From positions 806,001 to 870,000 of the forward strand of contig NZ_CP108494.1 in assembly GCF_041435435.1 (NCBI RefSeq): a stretch of DNA of 64,000 nucleotides, written 5' to 3'. The stretch comes from Streptomyces sp. NBC_01241. GTDB taxonomy: Bacteria > Actinomycetota > Actinomycetes > Streptomycetales > Streptomycetaceae. Under the pieces are notes generated by a model that worked only from the letters and a program-made list of their open reading frames with translations, had not been told where the DNA came from and did not search any database. A program made the position numbers and the translations under genes. This document shows positions 25,752-35,114 of this stretch, one piece after another (the stretch's first letter is position 1; every line of letters starts with the position of its first letter).

Positions 25752-26131
25752 GCGATCGCCCCGTTCCCGTTCGGGGCCCACGTCACGGGGGCGGGTGCCC
25801 GTAACAGATGGTGCCCGTACAGATGTCGATGGTCCGCCACCGGACTCAGCGTCGCCGGGACGGGCGGTGACGGCGCGGCCCCGACAGCAACGGAGTGACG
25901 CGGACCGCCCGCCCGGCCGGGGCGGTGCTGCGCCGCGTTGGCCTTCTGTGGTCAGGGCTGACGACCGGGTGAGGTCGTAAGCACGAGGTTCTGACCGGTC
26001 CTCACCTGGTCGGTGCGCAGCGGCCGTCTCCCGCTGGGGTCGACGGCGGCCCCGCGCTCCCTGCCCGGCGGGGTTCCCGGGGGCCTCCGTACGGTGGAAC
26101 CTGCCTCGTCCTCTCGTCTCCAGGAGCACGC
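25752..26131. other. 380-bp divergent intergenic region, nothing assigned
   Basis: It lies between the M15-like lipoprotein and the PLP-enzyme gene and should hold promoters for both. No conserved frame, repeat or RNA was recognised. Confidence 0.5.
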
Positions 26132-27352
26132 ATGACCTTCGACGTCGACGCTGTCCGCGCCCAGATCCCCGCCCTGAAGTCGGGCTCCGCCCGGTTCGAC
26201 GCCCCCGGCGGCACCCAGACACCGCAACCGGTGATCGACGCCATCGCGGACGCACTGGCCAACCCGCTCGCCAACCGGGGCCGTCTCACCGAGGGCGAGC
26301 GCAACGCGGAGGCGGTCGTGATCCGCGCCCGCCGCGCGCTGGCCGACCTGCTGGGCGCCGATCCGCGGGGCATCGTGTTCGGCCGCAGCTCCACCCAGCT
26401 TACCTACGATCTGTCCCGCACCCTGGCGAAGAACTGGGGACCGGGCGACGAAGTGGTCGTCAGCAGTCTCGACCACGACTCCAACATCCGCCCCTGGATC
26501 CAGGCGGCCGAGGCCATGGGCGCCACGGTCCGCTGGGCGGAGTTCGACCCGGCCACCGGTGAACTGACGGCCGATGACATCGCCGCCGTACTCTCGGCGC
26601 GCACCCGCCTGGTCGCCGTGACCGCGGCGTCCAACCTGATCGGTACACGCCCCGGCATTCCCGCCGTCGCCGACGTGGTGCACCGGGCAGGAGCCCTGTT
26701 GCACGTCGACGCGGTGCACTACGCCTCGCACGCCGCCGTCGACCTGCGCGGTCTCGGAGCCGACTTCCTGGTCTGCTCGCCGTACAAATTCCTCGGCCCG
26801 CACCTGGGCGTCCTGGCGAGCCGTCCCGAGTTGCTGGAGACGCTGCGGCCGGACAAGCTGCTGCCCTCCACCGACGTGGTTCCCGAGCGCTTCGAACTGG
26901 GCACCCTTCCGTACGAACTGCTGGCCGGGGCCGCTGCGGCGGTGGACTTCCTCGCCTCGCTGGCCCCCGGGATCGACGGCACCCGGCGGGAACGGCTGCT
27001 CGCCGCCTTCGCGGCGATCGAGGCCCATGAGGACGCCCTGCGGGCCCGTATGGAGAAGGGACTGGCGGGCCTCGGTGGCATCACCGTGCACTCCCGGGCC
27101 GCACACCGCACGCCCACGCTGCTGCTGACCCTGGCGGGCCGCAGCGCCACCGCCGCCTCGCAGTACTTGGCGGAGCGGGACATCGTCGCCCCGGCCGGAT
27201 CCTTCTACGCACTGGAGGCTTCCCGTCGGCTCGGGCTCGGAGAGGCGGGCGGAGTGCGGATCGGCCTGGCGCCCTACAACAACGAAGCGGACGTCGACCG
27301 CCTGCTGGACGCGCTCTCCGGCCTCCTCGGCACCGCGCCCGACGAGGGCTGA
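26132..27352 (+). CDS. Cysteine desulfurase-like class V aminotransferase
   Basis: A 406-residue PLP enzyme of the NifS/Csd-like group (cysteine desulfurase-like protein subfamily). FDAPGGTQTPQPVIDAI opens the small domain, SSLDHDSNIRPW is the cofactor-contact His region, LHVDAVHYASHAAVDL holds the PLP Asp, and CSPYKFLGPHLG contains the Schiff-base lysine. The mobile loop cysteine of true IscS enzymes is not obvious, so activity could be on another amino acid. It is a single gene with no Fe-S assembly neighbours. Confidence 0.85.
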   Translation: MTFDVDAVRAQIPALKSGSARFDAPGGTQTPQPVIDAIADALANPLANRGRLTEGERNAEAVVIRARRALADLLGADPRGIVFGRSSTQLTYDLSRTLAKNWGPGDEVVVSSLDHDSNIRPWIQAAEAMGATVRWAEFDPATGELTADDIAAVLSARTRLVAVTAASNLIGTRPGIPAVADVVHRAGALLHVDAVHYASHAAVDLRGLGADFLVCSPYKFLGPHLGVLASRPELLETLRPDKLLPSTDVVPERFELGTLPYELLAGAAAAVDFLASLAPGIDGTRRERLLAAFAAIEAHEDALRARMEKGLAGLGGITVHSRAAHRTPTLLLTLAGRSATAASQYLAERDIVAPAGSFYALEASRRLGLGEAGGVRIGLAPYNNEADVDRLLDALSGLLGTAPDEG

Positions 27353-27396
27353 CCCGGGCCGCCCGGCCGCACCACCGGTGGATCCTGTCCCCGCGC

Positions 27397-28950
27397 TCAG
27401 GCGATGAAGGGGCGGTCGTAGGGGGCGATGGGGGCCGGGAGCACCGTGGAGCCGCGCAGATAGCGGTCCGTCGCGGCGGCGACGGACCGTCCCTCCGCGA
27501 TGGCCCACACCACGAGGGACTGGCCGCGGCCCGCGTCACCGGCGATGAAGACCCCGCCGTTCCCGGCGCGGGCCGCCCGCGCGCGCGAGCCCTCCGGGAC
27601 CGCCCCTTCAGCTGTCTCAACTGCTTCCACTGATTCCGCCGTCTCAGCGGCGAAGGTGGCATCCCGGGCGAAGTTTCCCCGGCCGTCCAGGGTGAGTCCG
27701 AGCTGCCGCACGAGGCCGGTGTCGCGTTCGGGACCGAAGAAGCCGAGGGCGAGCAGGACGAGATCTGCCGGCAGCACCTGCTCCGTCTCCGGCAGCGGCC
27801 TTCTGCCCTCGGGCTCCACCTCGGCCAGGCGCAGCGCCCGCACGTGGCCGGTCCGGTCCCCTTCGAAGCGGAGGGTGGCGGAGGAGAACAGTCTCGGATC
27901 CGCGCCGTCCCGCCCCCGGGCCTCCTCGTGGGCGTGGGATATCCGATAGACCTTCGGGTACACGGGCCAGGGCTCGGTTTCCCGCCGGGCGGCACCGGGC
28001 TCCGGGTTGATGTCGAGCTGTACGGCGGAGGCCGCCCCCTGGCGCAGGACAGTGCCCAGACAGTCCGATCCGGTGTCCCCGCCGCCGATGATCACCACGT
28101 GTCTGTCCTCGGCGGTGACGACCGGCACGTCGCGGTCGCCCTCCACGGCCCGGTTGGCCAGGGTCAGGTACTCCATGGCCTGGTGGATGCCGTACAACTC
28201 GCGGCCCGGGACGGGCAGCTCCCGTCGCCCGGTGGCTCCGACGGCGACGACGAGCGCGTCGTACCGGTCCGCGAGCTCGGCGGCGTCGAGATCGCCCCCG
28301 ACGTCCACGCCCGTACGGAACTTGGTGCCCTCCGTCCGCATCTGCTCGACACGGCGGTCGAGGTGGCACTTCTCCATCTTGAACGCGGGAATGCCGTAGC
28401 GCAGCAGTCCGCCGACGCGGTCGGCGCGCTCGTAGACGGCGACGGTGTGTCCGGCGCGGGTGAGTTGCTGCGCTGCCGCCAGTCCCGCCGGTCCCGAACC
28501 GATGACGGCGACGGTCTTGCCGCTGAGCCGCTCGGGCGGCTGCGGCGTGGTGTAACCGCGCGCCCAGCTCTCGTCGGCGATCGCCTGCTCGACATTCTTG
28601 ATCGTCACCGGATCGGCGTTGATGGTGAGCACGCAGGCGTCCTCGCACGGCGCCGGGCACAACCGCCCGGTGAACTCGGGGAAGTTGTTCGTCGCGTGCA
28701 GCCGCTCGGCCGCTGCCCACCAGTCGCCCTTGCGCGCGTACGCGTTCCACTCGGGGATGAGGTTTCCCAGCGGGCAGCCGCTGTGACAGAACGGTATGCC
28801 GCAGTCCATGCACCGCCCCGCCTGCTGGGACACAAGTGGAAGCCTGGCCTGCCCCGCGTAGACCTCGTTCCAGTCGCTCAGCCGTTCCTGGACCGGGCGC
28901 GCCGGGACGGGCCGGCGGGGGGTCCTGAGGAAGCCGTGGGGGTCGGTCAT
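27397..28950 (-). CDS. gltD: Glutamate synthase small subunit-like NADPH oxidoreductase
   Basis: A 517-residue flavoprotein. The N-terminal Fe-S region has CMDCGIPFCHSGCPLGNLIPEWN and CPAPCEDACVL. VAVIGSGPAGLAAAQQL is the FAD fold, HVVIIGGGDTGSDCLG the NADPH fold, and GNGGVFIAGDAGRGQSLVVWAI the C-terminal FAD site. GltD feeds electrons to GltB for glutamate synthesis, but no gltB is adjacent, so it may be a second copy or serve another partner. A Glu/Ala-rich insertion near residue 435-465 (AETAESVEAVETAEG) is unusual. Confidence 0.9.
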   Translation of the reverse strand: MTDPHGFLRTPRRPVPARPVQERLSDWNEVYAGQARLPLVSQQAGRCMDCGIPFCHSGCPLGNLIPEWNAYARKGDWWAAAERLHATNNFPEFTGRLCPAPCEDACVLTINADPVTIKNVEQAIADESWARGYTTPQPPERLSGKTVAVIGSGPAGLAAAQQLTRAGHTVAVYERADRVGGLLRYGIPAFKMEKCHLDRRVEQMRTEGTKFRTGVDVGGDLDAAELADRYDALVVAVGATGRRELPVPGRELYGIHQAMEYLTLANRAVEGDRDVPVVTAEDRHVVIIGGGDTGSDCLGTVLRQGAASAVQLDINPEPGAARRETEPWPVYPKVYRISHAHEEARGRDGADPRLFSSATLRFEGDRTGHVRALRLAEVEPEGRRPLPETEQVLPADLVLLALGFFGPERDTGLVRQLGLTLDGRGNFARDATFAAETAESVEAVETAEGAVPEGSRARAARAGNGGVFIAGDAGRGQSLVVWAIAEGRSVAAATDRYLRGSTVLPAPIAPYDRPFIA

Positions 28951-29018
28951 GCGCCGCCTCCGTCGCTGACTCGCGGTGCACAGGCGTTACGGCCAGACTA
29001 CGCCCGCAACCACCGTTC

Positions 29019-30613
29019 CTAACCATGCATGAGTGAGTCCTGGACCCACTCATGTGTACTGGGCGCATCCCGAACGGTGTTGGATGCACTCGGTCCCCGC
29101 TTTCTCTTCCCGCTCGGCGGCACGCCTCCAGGGGCGTGGTCCGTTGCGGGTGGGCGGGTTCCGTCACGTCCTCGGGTGCCTGGTGGGGCCTGGGCGGTCC
29201 GATGCCCCGCACGATCACTCCGGTCGTGTGGGGGCGGTGCCGTCCGACGCCGGACCGGATGTCCGAGGGCGCGTCGTCCGATCGCGATACCGGCGGCATC
29301 ATGACGGGGCATTCTGCGGTGCGGGGTGGCCAGCGGTTTCTGCCAGTGCTGGGCACCCCACATCGAGGTGTAGGCCGGGTCGACCGCGACAATGCTCAGG
29401 CCGTGTTCGGCGGCCATGGAGACCAGCCGGGCCTTGAACTTCCCGGTCGGAATACCGGAGATCAGCTGCCGGAACCGATTTCTGCGGCCGTGCTTCTCGC
29501 GGGTCTTCTCGGTCGTGAAGTCGAGGTCTTCGATGGCGATCGCGGCGACACCGGCCTGCTTGGCCCAATTGATGAGGCGGGTCAGTGCGTGGCGGATCTG
29601 GGCGTCGCGATGGGTGGTGGTGCCGGAGAGGTCGTAGCCGAAGCGGTTCGGCTCGCCGACAGGGTTGCCGCGTGGGTCGAGGTGGTAGGCGGCGAAGTGG
29701 TCGGCACCGCCTCCAGCGGGATGGTCTGGACGGCGGGGCGTTGCCAGGAGGCGGTGAGGTACCAGCGGCCACGGTCGGTGTCGAGGTGGATGCGGTAGGC
29801 GACGGCCCGGTTCGCGGCGATGCGGTCGGCCCACTCCACGCCCCGGTGCGCAAATGCCACGGTGGCGGTGAGGGTGTACCGACCGTGCTTGGCGTTGGCC
29901 AGGTGCGCGAGCGGGGCAGGCAGCTTGATCGATACCTCACCGTCCGGGGCGACGCGGATCGTCTCGTTCCCGAACCGCTTCCCGGCCTCGCCGTCGGCAG
30001 CAAGAAACCAGCGCTCCGCTTCCCAGCGTTCCCGCCACTGCTCCTCGGTGAGGTGGGCGTGGGCGAGATGGTGGCGGGTGTTGAGGAGACGTCTGCCGCC
30101 CCGCACGACCCGGACGCGTCCGGCCTGCCGGTCGGCGACAGCGGCATAGTGCCGCGCTTCCAGCGCAGCGAGACGGCGGGACTTGCGAAACCACTCACCC
30201 TTGGAGCGGTAGCCACCGGCTGTCCACTTCGTGCCCCGCGCGCCGATGGGGAGGGACAGGCGGTGCCGCAGCGTCCTGATCCCGGCCTCCAGATTCCGGA
30301 TATGCGCCGCCTGACAACGGCGCGCCAGCGCCCACTGGTCGTGCGTGGCCTTGGTGATCGCACCCGCGATCCGCGACGACGACCGTGCCGTCAGGCCCCG
30401 CATACGCGACGCCCAGGTCTCCGCGCCGTGCTCGAGACCATCCGCACAGCGAACCTTGAGATCACGCGAAGCGAGCGCACCCTGATACGCACCGACCGCG
30501 CGCAGAACCTTCTCGTCCTGGGGCGTGAGGTGCTTGAGACGGTCCCGGACCGCCACCCCACACGGCCCCGGCACCACGAAGGCCGCAGCCAACTTCCTTA
30601 ACCCACCCACCAC
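29019..30613 (-). pseudogene. TnpB-like (IS605/IS1341 type) RNA-guided nuclease gene, inactivated
   Basis: The 5' part starts at GTG 30613 or 30610 after a perfect AGGAGGTGAT at 30615-30624, and runs to about 29715 in one frame (RSKGEWFRKSRRLAALE, then AVQTIPLEAV). The 3' part is in another frame: ADHFAAYHLDPRGNPV, AIAIEDLDFTTEK (RuvC-II Glu), DPAYTSMWGAQHW, and HDAAGIAIGRRALG (RuvC-III Asp). Relatives have GGVVGVDLNADH between PLEAL and AAW. Here that stretch of about 11 codons, including the RuvC-I Asp, is gone and the frame is shifted. No tnpA lies nearby. Confidence 0.85.
29028..29054. repeat. 27-bp imperfect palindrome at the tnpB 3' end
   Basis: CATGAGTG and CACTCATG flank an almost self-complementary centre; only two symmetric pairs and the central base differ. 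It overlaps the last codons of the TnpB-like gene, where IS605-type elements carry the right-end hairpin and the scaffold of the guide RNA. Element-end identity is inferred. Confidence 0.5.
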
Positions 30614-30860
30614 ATCACCTCCTCCCTCCAGGCCGGGCAACTGCCACCCAGCCCAACGAGCACCAAACGCCAAGGTCACCCATTCGGCCCCAGAACTTCT
30701 GTTCCCGCGCCATGAAGCCGCCGACAGGACTCACTCCTACTCACTACAACGCAGCAAACCGGCAGCAGCTCACACCCCCCCCCGTTCCTTGCCGGGCCAC
30801 CGGCCGGACGACGCGATACGCTCGTTTTTGTAGGCACGCGTTCCGACCACGGAGGCGGCC

Positions 30861-31016
30861 ATGAGCGAGTACGACGAGTACCCGACGCCGTCACAGGCAG
30901 AGGGCGAGCGGCTGGAAGAGGACATGAACCCGGCCGAGGAGCGGCACCCCGCCACGATGCGGACCCAGCCGTCGCAGGCCGAGGGTGAGCGCCGAGCGGA
31001 GGATGCCGAGAGCTGA
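30861..31016 (+). CDS. 51-residue acidic protein with an internal duplication
   Basis: ATG 30861 follows GGAGG at 30851-30855 with ideal spacing. The product has the repeat TPSQAEGERLEED near residue 9 and QPSQAEGERRAED near residue 36, so it is built from two related segments. It is highly charged (Glu-rich), without signal or membrane segment, and probably disordered. I recognise no family. Confidence 0.7.
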   Translation: MSEYDEYPTPSQAEGERLEEDMNPAEERHPATMRTQPSQAEGERRAEDAES

Positions 31017-31190
31017 AAGAGGCGGCAGCTGTACGGTGGCGGCTCCTTGCCGGTTCGTGCCGGAGCGAGTTCCACACGTACAGCTGCTGCGTACGGCGCC
31101 TCGGGGAAGTCCGCACCCGGCGGTCCGGCGCGGCACGTATACGCCCCTGGGGGTGGTGCGCGTGTCCGTAGGCGAAGGAGGTCCGCCCGT

Positions 31191-31640
31191 ATGGATTCCG
31201 ATCGTGCCGGCCGGTTGGTGTCGGCGCTTCGTGACCGCAATGTGATGGCCCACCTCGTGGACGCGGGAGTCTACGAGTTCGGGATCCGGGTGGTCCTCGA
31301 CGAGGGGATCGAGGCGCTGTGGGATGTCGACGGGGCCTCCGGTCTCGACGCGGAGATCGTCAGCGACGGGGTACTCATCGGCTTCGTCCCCCATGTGCCC
31401 GGCTCGGAGAGCTTCACCGAGGAGCAGCTCGTGGAGAGCATCGCGACGACGCGGTACTCGACGGAGGGGCTCGGTCCGCCCAGCGGCACTCCTGCCCCGG
31501 CCGCACCCCCGGCCGCAGAGACCGCGTCCCTCCACGAGACCGCGCCGTCACCCACTCCCCCGGTCACTCCGCCCGTCGCCCGGTACCAGCGCCGGTCCCA
31601 CTGGATCCGGCGGGGCAAGGAGAGCGGGCCCGGGCACTGA
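31191..31640 (+). CDS. Hypothetical protein with folded N half and Pro/Ala-rich tail
   Basis: A 149-residue protein. ATG 31191 is preceded by GAAGGAGGT, a strong ribosome binding site. Residues 1-95 look globular (LVSALRDRNVMAHLVDAG, VVLDEGIEALWDVDG, GVLIGFVPHVPGSESF). Residues 96-130 are Pro/Ala/Thr-rich, and the end is basic (RYQRRSHWIRRGKE). No family is recognised. Confidence 0.7.
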   Translation: MDSDRAGRLVSALRDRNVMAHLVDAGVYEFGIRVVLDEGIEALWDVDGASGLDAEIVSDGVLIGFVPHVPGSESFTEEQLVESIATTRYSTEGLGPPSGTPAPAAPPAAETASLHETAPSPTPPVTPPVARYQRRSHWIRRGKESGPGH

Positions 31641-31724
31641 CCGGACGCCCGCGTCGCCCGGCACGCGGGGCCCGGCCGGCTGGGGGGGGTGGGCCTCGTG
31701 AGCCCGGCCATCGTCGCGCCCTTG

Positions 31725-32654
31725 TCAGACGCCCGCGGCCCGCGCCGTCTCGTACACCTCGGTCGCCACGTCGATCAGCTCCGCGGCGTCGCGCGTCGTG
31801 CCCTGGAGGTCCAGCAGGATCTCCGGTACGCCCGTCGCGGCGTGTGCCACCAGGTCCTCGACGATCTGCGCCACGCTCCCGTGGAAGGGCTGCCGGTCCG
31901 CGCCCTCGAACGGCTTGGCGGTGTACCGCGCGTTGGCGCGGGCGCAGACGCCGAGCGGACGCTCCCGGCCGCGCTCGGCGGCCACGTCCCGTACCCGCTG
32001 CCATTGCTCGGTCAGCTGGGCGGCGCCCATGGCCACGGGCATCCAGCCGTCCGCCCGGTCCACCAGTCGGCGGGTGGCACGGGTGCTGTTCGCGGGCAGG
32101 TAGACCGGGATGGGACGCACCGGCTTCGGGCCGACCTCGGACGGGGCAATGGTGGTCAGCTCGCCCTCGTACGAGACGGGGTCCGGGCCCCAGACGGCCG
32201 CGCACACGTCCAGCAGCTCGTCCAGGACCGCGCCGCGCTTCTCGAAGGGCGCGACGGAAGCGGCCGCGTACTCGTCCAGGGACCAGCCCGTGCCGAGGCC
32301 CGCGATCACTCGTCCCCCGCTCGCGACGTCCAGCGAGGCGAGCGACCGGGCCAGCTGGAACGGCACGTGCAGCGGCGCGACCAGGACGCTGGTGCCCAGC
32401 CGCGCCCGGCCGGTGGCCGCGGCGGCCAGCGCGAGCGTGACCAACGGGTCGGCGACGCTGCGGTACTGATCGGGCCACGGCAGCCCCGGTACGCCGTACA
32501 GCCCCTGGGTGGCCGGTTCGGGGAACAGGACACGCTCGAAAACCCAGAGGCTCGCGTATCCGGTCTCCTCCGCCGCGCGGGCCACGGTGGCCACATCGCG
32601 GCCGATGTCGTACTGCTTCATCTGCGGGAGTCCGAGACCGAGTGAGATCGGCAT
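31725..32654 (-). CDS. LLM-class F420-dependent oxidoreductase (TIGR03619-type)
   Basis: A 309-residue TIM-barrel oxidoreductase of the luciferase-like family. MPISLGLGLPQM, ARAAEETGYASLWVFERVL, LGTSVLVAPLHVPFQLARSLASLDVASGGRVIAGLGTGW and PIPVYLPANSTRATRR are typical of the actinobacterial TIGR03619 group that uses coenzyme F420. It is transcribed alone, and the substrate cannot be read from sequence. The end lies 84 bp from the convergent hypothetical gene. Confidence 0.9.
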   Translation of the reverse strand: MPISLGLGLPQMKQYDIGRDVATVARAAEETGYASLWVFERVLFPEPATQGLYGVPGLPWPDQYRSVADPLVTLALAAAATGRARLGTSVLVAPLHVPFQLARSLASLDVASGGRVIAGLGTGWSLDEYAAASVAPFEKRGAVLDELLDVCAAVWGPDPVSYEGELTTIAPSEVGPKPVRPIPVYLPANSTRATRRLVDRADGWMPVAMGAAQLTEQWQRVRDVAAERGRERPLGVCARANARYTAKPFEGADRQPFHGSVAQIVEDLVAHAATGVPEILLDLQGTTRDAAELIDVATEVYETARAAGV

Positions 32655-32832
32655 GAATGCGCTCCTTCATGATGGCTGCGGAACAACTACCTCAGAACAC
32701 TTACGTCTTTCCCGCCCGGTGACCATCGAAGGACACGGCGTGCGGGGCCTCGTCGTCCGCCGCACGGCCCGCTCCCGGACGGCGCCGGTGAGGCCGGGCA
32801 GCGCGGCGGTACGTGGTCGCGGGCCGATCGGC

Positions 32833-33927
32833 TCAGGCCGGTCGCGCCAGGGCCTGCAGGGGGAGCACTCCCGCGCCGGAGAACAGGCCGCGGGCCGCGC
32901 TGACGCGCCGTTCGCGCGCCGGGCCCGGTGCGGTCAGGCGGTCCAGGGAGCGCAGCAGCGCCCGGGGGTCCGTCGCGTAGTCGGTGAGACCGTGCTCCGC
33001 CATACGCCGGACGCCTTCCCTGCCATGGCCCGGAATGGCCCGGTAGCCGATCACCGGAACTCCCGCGGCCATAGCTTCGAGTGCCGTTTGACCTGCCGCG
33101 TTGTCGATGAGTGCGCGGGATGCGCTCATGAGGCCCGGCATGTCGTCGACCCAGCCCGCCGCGCGTACATGCGCGAGGCGTGACAGTTCCCGGCGCAACC
33201 GGGTGTTCGTACCGCAGAGCACGACCGGTACGTATCCCGCCGCGGCCACCAGGCGCGCGGTCCCGGCCACACGCGATCCGGCCCCCCAGGCGCCCGTCGA
33301 GATCAGCACGGGCGGCCGGCCCGGCGAGACGAGACGTCGCCGCCAGTCCGCCGCCGTCGGTGCCGGGGCGTGGAACCGGGGTGCCACCATCGCGCCGGAC
33401 ACGACCGTCGGACGCCGTACCGCTTGCCGTACCTGATGTGCGAGATCGGACGTGAGGCACAGATGGAGATCGTTGCCCGGGTGCAGCCACTGGCGGTGAA
33501 CGGCGAAGTCGGTGATGACGACGGCGCTCGGGATCGTGAGCGCGCCGCGGGCGCGGAGTCCGCCGGTGAGCTGGGCGGCGAGGTGGAAGACGGGGACGAT
33601 CACGTCCGGCCGCTGCCACGCGACGAGGTCGAGCAGCCGTCGCTGCGCGAGGACCGCCAACGGGGAACTGCCGGGCCGGGGACCGCCGCCGGTCCGGAAG
33701 AAGGCCGCGTACAGCGCCGAATAGACCACGGGCATGCGGCAGACGGCCGTCCGGTAGAAGGAGCGCAGTGCGCCGCCGATTCCCGGGGGCAGCAGGTCGA
33801 GGACATCGACCGTCGTCGTCCGCCCTCCGCCGGCCTCCAGTCTGCGGGCCAGTTCGGCGGCCACCACGTGGTGGCCGGAGCCCATGCCGGCGCTCAGGAT
33901 CAGGAAGCGTCCTGGCGCCGCGTTCAT
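32833..33927 (-). CDS. MGDG synthase-like / GT28 glycosyltransferase
   Basis: A 364-residue GT-B enzyme. FLILSAGMGSGHHVVAAELARRLEAGG is the N-terminal MGDG-synthase-type block (GxGH acceptor loop). The C-terminal half has VLISTGAWGAGS, VVLCGTNTRLRREL, and NAAGQTALEAMAAGVPVIGYRAIPGHGREGV, the donor-binding loop. Such enzymes glycosylate diacylglycerol or similar lipids at the membrane. The start is taken at ATG 33927; the 35 in-frame residues before it are Pro/Arg-rich. It is divergent from the SDR operon. Confidence 0.85.
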   Translation of the reverse strand: MNAAPGRFLILSAGMGSGHHVVAAELARRLEAGGGRTTTVDVLDLLPPGIGGALRSFYRTAVCRMPVVYSALYAAFFRTGGGPRPGSSPLAVLAQRRLLDLVAWQRPDVIVPVFHLAAQLTGGLRARGALTIPSAVVITDFAVHRQWLHPGNDLHLCLTSDLAHQVRQAVRRPTVVSGAMVAPRFHAPAPTAADWRRRLVSPGRPPVLISTGAWGAGSRVAGTARLVAAAGYVPVVLCGTNTRLRRELSRLAHVRAAGWVDDMPGLMSASRALIDNAAGQTALEAMAAGVPVIGYRAIPGHGREGVRRMAEHGLTDYATDPRALLRSLDRLTAPGPARERRVSAARGLFSGAGVLPLQALARPA

Positions 33928-34293
33928 CGGACGTACGCTCCGGGTACTCCCTGCTCGCCGTCCGGCGCGGGGCCGTGTTGACGGGACCTCCACCGGTAGC
34001 AGCGGAAGCCCCCCGTGCGGAGCGCTCCGCACGGGTCCGGTAGCTCGGTCGGACGAGCGGCAGGCACGTGATCACCTCCGAGGTCGGCAGCCCTGGGAGT
34101 ATCCGTCGGAACGGGCGCGGAACCCGGTACTTCCGTCCTGTCGGTGCGTTCGGTGCAGTGAGGTGTGGGCTTCAACGGTTTTACGGGAGCCCACTCGGGC
34201 TACCCCTAACCAGACCCGACACCGCAATGCCCGCGTCCGCGGTCTTCGAGGGGCGGGCCACCGTGCCGCACAGTACTGAGACAGGGAGAGGCC
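33928..34293. promoter_or_regulatory. 366-bp divergent region with a 7-bp inverted repeat
   Basis: Located between the MGDG-like gene and the SDR operon. Around 34150-34215 it is AT-richer, with GTGGGCT (34165-34171) and AGCCCAC (34188-34194) as a perfect inverted repeat around CAACGGTTTTACGGG. This could be an operator or promoter element. No gene is seen here. GGGAGAGGCC before 34294 is the SDR ribosome binding site. Confidence 0.4.
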
Positions 34294-35106
34294 ATGCCAC
34301 GTGTTCCGTGCATCGCTCGCGGCGTGCCGGGTGGCGACGCGTCGGACGGTCATGTCACCAGGGCCGGGGTGGCCCTGGTGACGGGGGCCTCCTCGGGTAT
34401 CGGGGCCGCGGTGTCACAGCGGATCGCCGCCGAAGGCGGCTGGCGGCTTCTGGTGAGCGGGCGCGACCGGCAGCGGCTCGACGGTATCGCGGCGACGACG
34501 TGCTCGACGCCGCTGTACGCGGACCTGATGTCGCTCGACAGTACGGAGCAACTGGTCGAGGAGGCCCTCGACACCGCCGGTCGGGTGGACCTGCTCGTCG
34601 CGGCGGCCGGGGTCGGCTGGGCGGGCTCCTTCCACGCGATGCCGGCTGCCGCCGCCGACCGGGTCCTCACCGTGGATCTGGTGTCCGTCGTCCATCTCGT
34701 ACGGCTGTTGCTGCCGCACATGCTCGCGGCGGGGCGCGGACACATCATGCTGATCGGGTCGGTGGCGGGATCCACCGGCGTCCGCGGTGAGGCGGTCTAT
34801 TCGGCGGCGAAGGCTGCCCTTGCCGCCTTCGCGGACGCTCTGCGCTACGAATTGAAGGGAACCGGTGTGCGCATCACGCACATGGTCCCCGGTGTGGTGG
34901 ACACGCCGTTCTTCGAACGACGAGGGATGCCGTACGCCCGTTCGTGGCCCCGGCCGATGGCGCCGGAACGCGTCGCCGACGCGGTCTGGGAGGCCTTCAC
35001 GGCGGACCGTGAGGAGGTGTACGTCCCCGGTTGGCTGCGCTTGCCGGGGTGTGTGCGCTCCGTGGCTCCCGGGCTCTATCACCGGCTCGCGGCCCGCTTC
35101 GGCTGA
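34294..35106 (+). CDS. Short-chain dehydrogenase/reductase
   Basis: A 270-residue classical [18 protein letters not shown] is the NAD(P) site, [11 protein letters not shown] the NNAG-like strand, IGSVAG the catalytic Ser, and [12 protein letters not shown] the YxxxK pair. PGVVDTPFF follows. The C-terminal region with [12 protein letters not shown] suits lipid- or polyketide-type SDRs. It heads an operon with a DMT transporter (8-bp gap) and a polysaccharide deacetylase. Substrate unknown. Confidence 0.9.
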   Translation: MPRVPCIARGVPGGDASDGHVTRAGVALVTGASSGIGAAVSQRIAAEGGWRLLVSGRDRQRLDGIAATTCSTPLYADLMSLDSTEQLVEEALDTAGRVDLLVAAAGVGWAGSFHAMPAAAADRVLTVDLVSVVHLVRLLLPHMLAAGRGHIMLIGSVAGSTGVRGEAVYSAAKAALAAFADALRYELKGTGVRITHMVPGVVDTPFFERRGMPYARSWPRPMAPERVADAVWEAFTADREEVYVPGWLRLPGCVRSVAPGLYHRLAARFG

Positions 35107-35114
35107 TCGGCGAC

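Noticed and set aside
29585..30601. Plus-strand frame opposite the TnpB remnant
   Set aside because: Gly/Arg-rich shadow; minus strand shows RuvC motifs.
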